A DNA stretch of 64,000 nucleotides from RUG11783 sp964599695 (GTDB taxonomy: Bacteria; Bacillota; Clostridia; Oscillospirales; Ruminococcaceae). The notes under the pieces were generated by a model. That model was not told the DNA's origin and made no database searches. It was given only the letters and a program-made list of their open reading frames with translations. Within the stretch, counting starts at the first letter, position 1. Each line of letters opens with the position of its first letter. Below, piece by piece: positions 44,583-53,014 of this stretch. Location: positions 101,209 to 165,208 of the forward strand of contig CAZRGP010000004.1 of the NCBI GenBank assembly GCA_964599695.1. Reading direction: 5' to 3'. The translations under genes were made by a program, and so were the position numbers.

Positions 44583-45548
44583 TTATACTACACGGATTCT
44601 CCGCAAAAAACGCTCCCTGGCGCTCGTAACTTCGCGGATATGCCTTTCCACCGTGGTACAGCATCCACCCACGGCTGAAGCTCCCGCTTCATAATAGGCA
44701 GACGCCAGATCACCGAACGGAACCGCGCCTTCCCTCTTGCACCAGCATTTTCGCTTGGGATCATACTCGTCCCCACTGTTGGGGTATACACCTATCGGCA
44801 GATCCGTCGCCTTTTTCAGCTCCCGGATCAGGCTCTCAATATACTCCGGTTTTGAGCAGTTCACACCGATCATTCTGAGGTGAGGATAACCCGAGCTGAG
44901 GCTTCTGGCACAATCCTCAATGCGATCTCCTTCATTGATATGCTCACCATCTTTGCATGAAAAGCTGATCCAATAATCCGCTCCAAGCTCCTCCGCTATC
45001 TCAGCGCATATCTTTACTTCGTTCAGTGACGGCATAGTCTCAAACAACAGAAGATCCGCTCCGGCATTCCAAAGGATCTGCGCCCTCCGATAATGGAAAT
45101 CCCGCAAGACATCATCACTGACTCCATAGTTTCCCCGGTATTCGGACCCGTCCGCCAGGTAAGCACCGTACGGTCCGCATGCACCCAGGCAAAGAGGATA
45201 CGACCTGCCCTGGGCCTCGCCTTCCTCGCGCCACCACTCATCTCTTGCCTTCAAAAACAGTTTTACAGAATTTTCAATGATCTGCTCAGCCTGCTCCCGT
45301 GAATACCCGCTTTCCATCAGTCCCGGGATCGTCGCCTGATAACTGCAGGTGATTCCGCAGTCAGCACCGGAGCGGAAATAACGCTTATGCACCTCCTCAA
45401 CCAGTTCGGAATGCTCGGAAAGCGCCAATGCAGTCCACAGTTTGTGGTTCAGATTCAGCCCCAGTTCCTCGAGCAGGGTCGACATGGATCCGTCAATAAC
45501 GATCCGCGGACTCTTGTTCAGCAAATCCTCTAAATGATGTCTGATCAT
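44583..45548 (-). CDS. homocysteine S-methyltransferase family protein (MmuM-like)
   Basis: 321 residues of the S-methylmethionine/homocysteine methyltransferase family. It has a VIDGSMSTLLEELG start, the VNCSK block (first zinc Cys) and the GGCCTT motif near residue 302 with the other two zinc Cys. It would transfer a methyl group to homocysteine, giving methionine. TAAGGAG lies six bases before the ATG. It forms a short operon with a zinc ribbon gene upstream and cdd downstream. Confidence 0.9.
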   Translation of the reverse strand: MIRHHLEDLLNKSPRIVIDGSMSTLLEELGLNLNHKLWTALALSEHSELVEEVHKRYFRSGADCGITCSYQATIPGLMESGYSREQAEQIIENSVKLFLKARDEWWREEGEAQGRSYPLCLGACGPYGAYLADGSEYRGNYGVSDDVLRDFHYRRAQILWNAGADLLLFETMPSLNEVKICAEIAEELGADYWISFSCKDGEHINEGDRIEDCARSLSSGYPHLRMIGVNCSKPEYIESLIRELKKATDLPIGVYPNSGDEYDPKRKCWCKREGAVPFGDLASAYYEAGASAVGGCCTTVERHIREVTSARERFLRRIRVV

Positions 45549-45582
45549 AAAAACTCCTTATATTAGTGTAAAGTATATAGAC

Positions 45583-45954
45583 TTAACGGCTCCTACCGCA
45601 ATACGGACAGAAACTGAAAGAAGGATCGAGCTGCCTTCCGCAACTGCTGCAATAGGATGCAGCGCTATCCGATCCGCTGTACATATATGACAGGTGCTCC
45701 GAAAGGATCGTTGGCGCAGCACCCGCCTCGATCTGCTTCCCGATTTCAGAATCCAGCGCATATACCGCGCCACAGCATTTCATTTTTACATAGTATTGTT
45801 TCCCGAATTTAAGGAGCGGTATAAAAAACAGAATCAACTGGTTATATGTAACAAAAACCTGCATACTGCTGTATCTTCCGCAGGATGGACAGTTTGTTAG
45901 TTGTGAATAAGAGAGATCCTTGCTCCCGTCGGTGATTCCGATCATAAAAAACAT
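45583..45954 (-). CDS. double zinc-ribbon protein
   Basis: 123 residues: an N-terminal CPSC, a central CC followed by a beta-rich, hydrophobic piece (VFVTYNQLILFFIPLLKFGKQYYVKMKCC), and a C-terminal ribbon with CSSC and CPYC. This is the layout of small zinc-ribbon proteins found in Firmicutes; function unknown. It is first of the three-gene unit with the methyltransferase and cdd. Confidence 0.65.
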   Translation of the reverse strand: MFFMIGITDGSKDLSYSQLTNCPSCGRYSSMQVFVTYNQLILFFIPLLKFGKQYYVKMKCCGAVYALDSEIGKQIEAGAAPTILSEHLSYMYSGSDSAASYCSSCGRQLDPSFSFCPYCGRSR

Positions 45955-45993
45955 GATTCAGCCTTTCTGATGTCCTGGCCTGCCAAACCGGAG

Positions 45994-46036
45994 TAAAAAG
46001 CAGCAGTGTTGGCGATATGCGTCAATACTGCTGCTA
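45994..46036 (-). terminator. intrinsic terminator after the acyl-CoA ligase gene
   Basis: AGCAGCAGT...ACTGCTGCT stem followed by TTTTTA on the minus strand. Confidence 0.8.
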
Positions 46037-46050
46037 TACCGTTTGCTTCG

Positions 46051-47709
46051 TCAGGCGTTTCTGCGTATCTTGTTTGTCGTGGTCTTCGGGAAGGGCTCCG
46101 TGCGGATGATGACCTTACGGATCTGCTTATAGCTTGGAAGCTCTTTCATGTTCTGCCATATATCCGCCAGGATCTCCACCGCAGTATGCTCATTGTCTTC
46201 CTCACTGAGATATACTTCCGCGGCCAGTTCATAGTCCACTCCCTGGTCATTTTTGACTCCCCTGACAACAACTTCTTGGATGTATTCGATCGGTTCGATA
46301 TAGTTCTCGATCTCCTCGGGATATACATTCTTTCCGTTGTCCAGAACGATGATGTTCTTCTTTCTTCCCGTGATCATGAGATGACCGGTCTCATTGAATC
46401 TGCCGTAGTCACCGGTGTAGAACCAGCCGTCTTTGATTGCTTCTGCCGTAGCCTCGGGGTTCTTGAAATATCCCTTCATGACCGTAGGTCCCTTGACGAG
46501 GATCTCTCCGATTCCCTCCTCGTTCGGATCATCCAGTTTCATTTCCAGGCAATCCAGCGCAAATCCGACAGTGTCCGGCGTGCAGTCGCCGTCCGGATTT
46601 CCTGCGACCAGCGGTGAACACTCCGTGATTCCATAACCAATGCAGAAAACGAGTCCGATACTGGTGAAGAACTCGCCAAGTTCCGGAGGAGCATATGCAC
46701 CGCCGCACAGGATCTTCTTCATGTTGCCGCCGAAAACTTCATGGACAGATTTGAAGACGATCCTTCTGATGTCGATACCCAGTTTTCTGAACGATTTGGA
46801 TGCCTTTACAGCACGTTCAAACTGTTCCGCCTTACCCTGCTGTTTGATGTTCTTTTTAAAGCTGTTCACCATGAACTGGGCAATAGCAGGTACGATAAAT
46901 GTGTACTCCGGATGGAAAAGCTGCATATCCTTGACGATCTCACGCATATTCTGGTTGATACAAAGCGTCGCATGATTATGCATGGATCCCAGAATATTGA
47001 CGACAGCTTCATAAGTGTGATGATACGGAAGAACGGAAAGACCGACACTGTACAGATGAGAACAGGTCAGGCCGTAGTGTACGTCCGAGCAGATATTCCT
47101 TTCCGTCAGCATTACGCCCTTTGCAACGCCTGTCGTTCCACTGGTATAAACCAGATACTTCAGTTCATCTGGATCGCTCTTCAGCGAATCGTATTCTTCC
47201 CGGGGCAGATTCCTTCCCTCTGAGATCAGTTTGGAGTAAGAGAGGAACTTTCCCTCATCCTCTGTACGCTCAAATCCGATAAAAAAATCGATCTGCGGGA
47301 GATTCTCCGCATTCTCCTGAACCCATTTTTCAAATTTCCCGCTGTAGAAAAGGACCTTTGCCTCACTCTCGTTCAGAATGTGAAGTTTGTCCGCGGTCGG
47401 AAGATCCTTGTCGATCGGGACAAAAACACCCGCGCTCTTTAGAACAGTGATATATACACATATCCACTTGAAACTGTTCTCCCCGCAGCAGGCGATATGT
47501 TCAGCTCCATACCCCATTTTGGTAAGTGCCGCACCAAGAGATTCGTTGATATCGTAGAACTGACGATAGGTCACATGGACAATCTCATCACTTCCGCGAG
47601 CCGCCCTGAACTGATAAGCATCCTTATCGGGGCAATCCGCCACAGCACGATCAAGAAGCTCCCTTACACTGTCAAATGCTGTACCTGTATATACCGGTAG
47701 TTTAGCCAC
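46051..47709 (-). CDS. AMP-forming acyl-CoA synthetase (long-chain fatty acid ligase-like)
   Basis: 552 residues of the ANL superfamily. The AMP-binding loop YTSGTTGVAKGV, the IGYGITECSPL motif, the hinge TGDYGRFNETGHL and the GRKKNIIVLDNGKNVYPEEIE C-terminal loop are present. It activates an acyl group as acyl-AMP and then as CoA or carrier thioester. The start is a GTG, with GGAGGTG seven bases upstream. The final TTTNKIRR carries the catalytic Lys of the C-domain. Chain length specificity is not readable. It is a single gene. Confidence 0.9.
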   Translation of the reverse strand: MAKLPVYTGTAFDSVRELLDRAVADCPDKDAYQFRAARGSDEIVHVTYRQFYDINESLGAALTKMGYGAEHIACCGENSFKWICVYITVLKSAGVFVPIDKDLPTADKLHILNESEAKVLFYSGKFEKWVQENAENLPQIDFFIGFERTEDEGKFLSYSKLISEGRNLPREEYDSLKSDPDELKYLVYTSGTTGVAKGVMLTERNICSDVHYGLTCSHLYSVGLSVLPYHHTYEAVVNILGSMHNHATLCINQNMREIVKDMQLFHPEYTFIVPAIAQFMVNSFKKNIKQQGKAEQFERAVKASKSFRKLGIDIRRIVFKSVHEVFGGNMKKILCGGAYAPPELGEFFTSIGLVFCIGYGITECSPLVAGNPDGDCTPDTVGFALDCLEMKLDDPNEEGIGEILVKGPTVMKGYFKNPEATAEAIKDGWFYTGDYGRFNETGHLMITGRKKNIIVLDNGKNVYPEEIENYIEPIEYIQEVVVRGVKNDQGVDYELAAEVYLSEEDNEHTAVEILADIWQNMKELPSYKQIRKVIIRTEPFPKTTTNKIRRNA

Positions 47710-47947
47710 TTTCGTACACCTCCGCTACACTAAGACACATGCCATTTTATATTGCTACCTAATATTCTATCCCTTTTTGCGCAAAATTCCACGTTTTTCC
47801 CATTTGCTGAGACTGAAAGTCTTACTTAATACAACGATAATACACGCGTGAAACATTTTTGATCTGCATTCTTTGATTTTACATGAATCTGCGATATATT
47901 ATTTACAAATGAAATAATCTGCATGGAAGCAAAGGAGATAAACAGCG

Positions 47948-48655
47948 GTGTCGATCAGTAGAGAAGTAAAAGTCACATGCCCGCATTGCGAGGCGGTTAC
48001 ACCGTTTACGATATGGTTGTCCGTAAACACGGAACAGAATCCCGAACTGAAAGAATCTATCCGTAACCAGTCGCTCTTCCGGTTCGAATGCCCCTACTGC
48101 GGAGAAAAGACTTCTGTAGATTACGGCATGCTGTACCATGATCCGGAAAGCAAGCAGATCCTTCATTACGCTATATCCCAGGAAAATGCGGATGAAGTCT
48201 ACGGAATGCTGACAGACCCTGAAAAGAGCACCTCTCTTTCCTCTGTTCTTGAAAAAGGTTATCTGATCCGCATCGTCCGCAGCAAGAATCAGCTGCTGGA
48301 AAAGCTTGCGATCTTCGACAGCAACTATGATGACCGCATCATCGAGCTTTATAAATACCACCTAGAGAAGGCGTTTCAGGCTGAACATCCGGAAAAGAGC
48401 AACATAAGCATCCTTTTCTTCAATGGCGAAGAAGATACTCCTATGCTGCAGATCTTCTCCGAAAATGAAACGCAGGGATTTGTTCCTCTGGACAACTCCG
48501 CCTACTACGATCTGCTTCAGAGGCACGGAAAAGAAATGAAGGATATGTGCAAGGACGACCCGATCGTCGATCAAAAATGGGTATCTACTTTCCTCAGTCC
48601 CGCCTATTTCGGTAAGCCTGAAATACACAATAACACAGAGATTCAGATCAACTGA
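47948..48655 (+). CDS. CpXC domain-containing protein
   Basis: 235 residues, GTG start with AAAGGAGATAAACAGCG before it. The N-terminal CpXC motifs CPHC (near 13-16) and CPYC (near 47-50) match the CpXC family of predicted zinc proteins. The remainder is charged and unknown. It is transcribed alone, ending at a terminator; function not known. Confidence 0.8.
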   Translation: MSISREVKVTCPHCEAVTPFTIWLSVNTEQNPELKESIRNQSLFRFECPYCGEKTSVDYGMLYHDPESKQILHYAISQENADEVYGMLTDPEKSTSLSSVLEKGYLIRIVRSKNQLLEKLAIFDSNYDDRIIELYKYHLEKAFQAEHPEKSNISILFFNGEEDTPMLQIFSENETQGFVPLDNSAYYDLLQRHGKEMKDMCKDDPIVDQKWVSTFLSPAYFGKPEIHNNTEIQIN

Positions 48656-48681
48656 TCAAACCAATTCGCTTTTATATGCAG

Positions 48682-48713
48682 AAGTACCGGCGCATCCTGT
48701 GCCGGTACTTTTT
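48682..48713. terminator. bidirectional terminator
   Basis: AGTACCGGCGCATCCTGTGCCGGTACTTTTT hairpin after the CpXC gene and before the end of the PiT gene. Confidence 0.85.
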
Positions 48714-48743
48714 AACTTATTTTCTGCTGTTTTCTGAAACAAA

Positions 48744-49799
48744 TCAGAATATCATGAGGAACAGCTTCGCCATTGCAAAACCAATCAGACCGCATCCGGG
48801 GAAAGTGCAGATCCAGGTAAAGACCATGTCTTTGACCACATTCATCTTTACGGCAGACAATCTTCTCTCTGCTCCCGCTCCCATCACCGCTGATGTCTTG
48901 ACCTGCGTCGTACTGACCGGCATTCCGAATACTGTCATGAAAAGCAGGCACAATGCTGCGGCAAGGTCTGAAGCAAAGCCCTGGTACTTCTTCAGGCGAA
49001 CCATATCCATACCGACGGATTTGATGATCTTCTTGCCTCCGATGGAGGTACCGATCCCCATTGTAAGAGAAATCAGAATGATCATCCAGAAAGGAATGGC
49101 AACGGCAGATGTCTGTTCTATGTCATTGCACAGGAAAATACCCAGCAGCATAACACCCATGAATTTCTGTCCGTCCTGCGCTCCATGCATGAATGCCATC
49201 GCAGCGCCAGCACCGACCTGTGCGTACTGGAAGAAATCGTTGGAATTCTTTGCAGGAATATGGGAAAAGATCAATACAATGATCCTGCAGATCAAAAATC
49301 CAAATACAAATCCGAGAATCGCTGAGAGGATAAGACCTTCAAGGACTTTTACCCACTCGTTGAGGTTGATTCCCTCGACCCCTCCATTCAGAGCGATCGC
49401 AGCTCCGCTCAATCCAGCGACAAGAGCATGGCTCTCACTTGTAGGGATACCGAACACCCAGGCGCCGATAGCCCAGATAACAATGGCAGACATAGCAGCA
49501 CAAAGGGCGATCAGAGCTTTATGGTTATCTGTTCCAAAATTCGCGATGTTCTTAATCGTGAAAGCAACACTGGAGTTGAACCATGACATAACAAGAACGC
49601 CGAAGAAGTTACAGATCGCAGCCATCAGAATTGCAGGACGAACTCCGATGCTTCTTGTTGAAATGCTGGTGGCGATGGCGTTTGGCGCATCGGTCCATCC
49701 GTTTACGAATGTAACTCCCAGCGTAAGTATGGATGTAATCAACAGCATCGGGTTAGTCAGGATCTGACTCAACATGCTGAAAAACGATAAATCAGGCAA
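48744..49799 (-). CDS. PiT family inorganic phosphate transporter
   Basis: 351 residues, about ten hydrophobic segments. It has the duplicated PiT motifs VNGWTDAPNAIAT near the N-terminus and MAFMHGAQDGQKFMG in the second half, and GIPTSESHALVAGLSGA. It imports phosphate, probably with a proton or cation. No DUF47/PhoU-like gene is beside it as is often seen. It ends at the CpXC terminator. Confidence 0.93.
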   Translation of the reverse strand: MPDLSFFSMLSQILTNPMLLITSILTLGVTFVNGWTDAPNAIATSISTRSIGVRPAILMAAICNFFGVLVMSWFNSSVAFTIKNIANFGTDNHKALIALCAAMSAIVIWAIGAWVFGIPTSESHALVAGLSGAAIALNGGVEGINLNEWVKVLEGLILSAILGFVFGFLICRIIVLIFSHIPAKNSNDFFQYAQVGAGAAMAFMHGAQDGQKFMGVMLLGIFLCNDIEQTSAVAIPFWMIILISLTMGIGTSIGGKKIIKSVGMDMVRLKKYQGFASDLAAALCLLFMTVFGMPVSTTQVKTSAVMGAGAERRLSAVKMNVVKDMVFTWICTFPGCGLIGFAMAKLFLMIF

Positions 49800-49944
49800 A
49801 GCAAAACCTCATTTCAAAATGTATCTAGTATTAAATCTCGCTTTTTAAGTATACAGAGCCAAAAGGCAAATAACAATCTTTTTCCTTTCAAGCCCGTCAC
49901 TCTTCATTCTGTTTCATCCAATAATGAGAATCACGAACAAGGTG

Positions 49945-49973
49945 TTGACAGCCAATGCCGGTATTGATAATAT
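49945..49973 (+). promoter_or_regulatory. sigma-A promoter of the zur-znu operon
   Basis: TTGACA (49945-49950) and TAATAT (49968-49973), 17-base spacer; an overlapping TATAAT lies at 49971-49976. A Zur/Fur-type box follows immediately. Confidence 0.75.
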
Positions 49974-49977
49974 AATT

Positions 49978-49992
49978 TGCGAATTATTCTCA
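49978..49992. promoter_or_regulatory. Zur/Fur-type operator
   Basis: On the minus strand TGAGAAT-A-ATTCGCA is a 7-1-7 inverted repeat with one mismatch against TGAGAATNATTCTCA. It covers the start region of the transcript, where a bound Fur-family repressor would block it. A single TGAGAAT half-site lies upstream of the promoter at 49925-49931. Confidence 0.65.
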
Positions 49993-50009
49993 TATTTGGA
50001 GGAAAAGAA

Positions 50010-50411
50010 ATGGCTGCTAAGTACGAGACAAGAGCCCGTAAACTGTTGCAGGCATATTTTGCTTCACATCCGGATTCTCCCCTGGCTGTAAGCCAAATCA
50101 TAGCGGACCTTTCTGCCTACAATGTAAGTCAGGCATCCATCTACCGAAATCTTACCCTCCTTGAAAACGACGGGACTCTGCAAAAAGTCGCCAAAGAAGG
50201 CACCCGGGAAAGATACTACCGATACCTCAAAGCTGGAAGGTGTTTAGACCATCTTCACCTCACCTGTTCCAGATGCGGCAGGACTTTTCACATGTCTCCG
50301 GACCTGACCTCCGCCCTGATCTGTGAGATCAAGGCAAGAACAGGTTTTTCAGTCGATCAGACCACAGTGCTTCACGGCATCTGTCCTGAATGTTCCAAAT
50401 CTTCAAATTAG
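50010..50411 (+). CDS. Fur family metalloregulator, predicted zinc uptake regulator Zur
   Basis: 133 residues: a winged helix (VSQASIYRNLTLLENDGTLQK), the dimer domain with HLHLTCSRCGRTFHMS, and the C-terminal CPEC giving the structural Cys4 zinc site. Start at the ATG at 50010, with TTGGAGG nine or ten bases upstream. It is first in an operon with znuA- and znuB-like genes, so zinc, rather than iron or manganese, is the inferred co-repressor. A Fur-type box in front indicates self-control. Confidence 0.88.
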   Translation: MAAKYETRARKLLQAYFASHPDSPLAVSQIIADLSAYNVSQASIYRNLTLLENDGTLQKVAKEGTRERYYRYLKAGRCLDHLHLTCSRCGRTFHMSPDLTSALICEIKARTGFSVDQTTVLHGICPECSKSSN

Positions 50412-50430
50412 CAAGAATAGGTAACTATAT

Positions 50431-51468
50431 ATGAAAAAACTATGCGCACTCATCTCTATCCTGTCCATCGTTCTACTGTTCACCTCCTGCGGAGACAGTC
50501 TGAATACCTTACCGAATGCATCAGACCAGGGCTCTGCTTCTCCGGAACATACAGATGGAGACAAGCTTCATATCGTCGCAACGATCTTTCCGATCTATGA
50601 CTGGACCAGAGAGATCGCCGGGGAAAAAGCTGATGTAAATATGCTGTTCTCAAAAGGAGTCGATCTGCACAGCTTCCAGCCTTCCGCAGATGACATTATC
50701 ACGATATCCGACAGCGACATCTTTATTTATGTAGGCGGTGCATCTGATGAATGGGTAACCGATGCCCTTTCACATTCAAATAATCCCGATCAGATCGTCA
50801 TCAACCTCATGGATCTCCTTGATGGTTACGTAAAAGAAGAGGAGATCGTCGAAGGCATGCAGGGCGATCATGATCATGAGCATGACGGGCATGAAGAACA
50901 CGATGAACATGAAGAGCACGAAGAGGAGCATGAGTATGACGAGCACGTCTGGCTCTCCCTTTCCAACGCGGAAATCGCATGTCAGAAAATCTGCGACGTT
51001 CTTTGCGGTGCAGATCCCGATAACGCTTCCTTCTATACTAAGCAAGCTGAATCCTACATCGAGAAGCTCAACGCTCTTGATGAACAATACAGAGAAGCCG
51101 TGGAAACTGCCTCACTGAACACCGTTCTATTCGGAGACCGTTTCCCCTTCCGATACCTTACGGATGATTATTCCTTAGATTATTACGCCGCCTTTGTGGG
51201 ATGCTCCGCCGAATCCGAAGCAAGTTTCGAGACGATCATCTTTTTGGCCAATAAGGTTGATGAACTTGGTCTTCCCGCCATCCTTACAATTGAGACCTCT
51301 GCAGGTGAGATCGCAGAAACCATCCGAAAAAACACCGCATCAAAAGATCAGCAGATCCTTGTCATGGACTCCATGCAGTCCTGTACAGATAAGGACCTTG
51401 CAGAAGGAAAAACCTATCTGAAAACAATGGAATCCAATCTTGCTGTTCTCAGGCAAGCAATCAATTGA
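50431..51468 (+). CDS. zinc ABC transporter substrate-binding lipoprotein, ZnuA-like
   Basis: 345 residues: lipobox with Cys20, a metal-binding cluster A-I domain with His80 (DLHSFQPS), a His/Glu/Asp-rich loop (about 147-172), His172 in DEHVWLS and the TIETSAGE acidic ligand. The segment that normally holds the third His (HAAFGYF-like) reads LFGDRFPFRYL. The His-rich loop is the mark of zinc-specific members. Start with ATG 20 bases after zur. It is followed by the permease but not by an ATPase. Confidence 0.9.
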   Translation: MKKLCALISILSIVLLFTSCGDSLNTLPNASDQGSASPEHTDGDKLHIVATIFPIYDWTREIAGEKADVNMLFSKGVDLHSFQPSADDIITISDSDIFIYVGGASDEWVTDALSHSNNPDQIVINLMDLLDGYVKEEEIVEGMQGDHDHEHDGHEEHDEHEEHEEEHEYDEHVWLSLSNAEIACQKICDVLCGADPDNASFYTKQAESYIEKLNALDEQYREAVETASLNTVLFGDRFPFRYLTDDYSLDYYAAFVGCSAESEASFETIIFLANKVDELGLPAILTIETSAGEIAETIRKNTASKDQQILVMDSMQSCTDKDLAEGKTYLKTMESNLAVLRQAIN

Positions 51469-51492
51469 TACAAACGATCAGAGGAAAACAAC

Positions 51493-52353
51493 ATGTCAGA
51501 AGCAATCAGCAAATTATTATATTATCTGCAATACCCGTTTGTAAGATATGCGATCATCGTGGGGATCCTGATCTCTCTTTGCTCCTCACTTCTCGGCGTC
51601 ACATTGGTGCTGAAACGCTATTCTTTTATCGGTGACGGGTTGTCCCACGTCGCCTTTGGGGCAATGGCCATCGCAGCTGTGATGCGACTGACAAACGATA
51701 TGCCTCTTGTGCTCACAGTAACTGTGTTATCGGCGATCTTTCTCCTCCAGAAAGGACAGAGCGCAAAGATAAACGGTGACGCGTCAATCGGAATGATCTC
51801 CGTATCTGCGCTTGCAATAGGATATATGCTTATGAACCTGTTTCCGGCTTCCGCCTCCGCAAATATCTCCGCGGATGTCTGCACTACCCTGTTCGGTTCC
51901 ACCTCTATCCTGACTCTCTCCAGAGAGGATGTCGTGCTGTGTGTTGTCCTTTCCATTGCAGTCCTGATCGTTTTCTTCCTTTTTTACAACAAGATCTTCG
52001 CGGTCACATTTGACGAGAACTTTGCAAAGGCTACCGGAGTAAAAACAGGGGCTTATAACCTTATGATCGCCGCTCTTATTGCAGTGATCATCGTTCTGGC
52101 AATGAACCTCGTCGGCTCCCTGCTGATCTCCGCCCTTGTAATCTTTCCGGCGATATCCGCCATGCAGCTTCATAAGAGTTTCCTGTCGGTCACGATCGCT
52201 TCTGCTCTGATCTCAGTGATTTGCGCTACTCTCGGAATGATCGTTTCCATCCTTTCAGGCACACCCATTGGCTCAACGATCGTAGTGGCTGATCTGATTG
52301 CTTTTGTAATTTACACCATACTCAGCAGGATGCTAAAATTAAGGCACGCGTAA
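51493..52353 (+). CDS. zinc ABC transporter permease, ZnuB-like
   Basis: 286 residues with eight or nine hydrophobic segments in the ABC-3 permease family. Recognisable are LVLKRYSFIGDGLSHVAFGAMA, VTFDENFAKATGVKTG, and LLISALVIFPAISAMQL. It is the channel of the zinc importer; the ATPase needed for activity is not encoded in this operon. It starts 24 bases after znuA. Confidence 0.9.
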   Translation: MSEAISKLLYYLQYPFVRYAIIVGILISLCSSLLGVTLVLKRYSFIGDGLSHVAFGAMAIAAVMRLTNDMPLVLTVTVLSAIFLLQKGQSAKINGDASIGMISVSALAIGYMLMNLFPASASANISADVCTTLFGSTSILTLSREDVVLCVVLSIAVLIVFFLFYNKIFAVTFDENFAKATGVKTGAYNLMIAALIAVIIVLAMNLVGSLLISALVIFPAISAMQLHKSFLSVTIASALISVICATLGMIVSILSGTPIGSTIVVADLIAFVIYTILSRMLKLRHA

Positions 52354-52372
52354 ACGCTCAGGAGCATATGCC

Positions 52373-52957
52373 ATGAAGAAAATCCTATCCCTACTGTTTA
52401 TTATTGTGACCTGTATTTCTCTGACCTCTTGCGGTTCTTCGTCAGAAGCCGGGATGCGTCAGGAAAATCTTTCTCCTACTGTAAATGATATCCTTGACGA
52501 AAAAACTTCAGAGAGTGATTCAGGTTCTTCTCCTGCAGCCGAACATGAAAAGGATACCTCCGAAGCAACATCAGACGGGACCGCATCCGAGACCGGCAAG
52601 ATCGATATCGATCTCACTGTACTGAATGCTACGATGGTATACTCACAGGTCTATGACATGGTCGTATATCCCGAGAATTATCTCGGCCAGACTGTAAAGA
52701 TGAACGGCCAATTTGCGATCTACGAAGGTGAAGAGCGAAACTACTACGCATGCCTGATTGCTGACGCAACAGAATGCTGCCAGCAGGGTATCGAATTCGT
52801 TCTTGTGGGAGATCCTGTCTATCCCGATGAATATCCGGAACTCGGAACCGAGATCACTGTCGCCGGAGTGTTTGACATGTATACCGAAATCATGGGCGGT
52901 CAGGAAGTTCGATATATTCAGCTCATTGATGCGAAAATGCTCTCCCCTGTCATGTGA
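52373..52957 (+). CDS. putative lipoprotein of the zinc operon with OB-like domain and Cys-Cys motif
   Basis: 194 residues. The lipobox LTSC (Cys20) is followed by a Ser/Glu/Asp-rich linker (about 23-80) and a beta-rich domain (YLGQTVKMNGQFAIYEG... ATECCQQGIEFVL...TEITVAGVFDMY) that resembles the C-terminal domain of the DUF1980/TIGR03943 proteins often found near zinc-uptake genes. The CC pair may bind metal. It follows znuB by 19 bases. An extracellular, zinc-related accessory role is inferred. Confidence 0.6.
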   Translation: MKKILSLLFIIVTCISLTSCGSSSEAGMRQENLSPTVNDILDEKTSESDSGSSPAAEHEKDTSEATSDGTASETGKIDIDLTVLNATMVYSQVYDMVVYPENYLGQTVKMNGQFAIYEGEERNYYACLIADATECCQQGIEFVLVGDPVYPDEYPELGTEITVAGVFDMYTEIMGGQEVRYIQLIDAKMLSPVM

Positions 52958-52974
52958 ACCTTCCTCAAAACACC

Positions 52975-53004
52975 AAAAGCGCTGGAAAAGACCAGCGCTT
53001 TTTT
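52975..53004. terminator. bidirectional terminator of the zinc operon
   Basis: AAAAGCGCTGG-AAAAGA-CCAGCGCTTTTTT hairpin between the zinc operon and the convergent glycerate kinase gene. Confidence 0.92.
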
Positions 53005-53014
53005 CGTTATCGTC

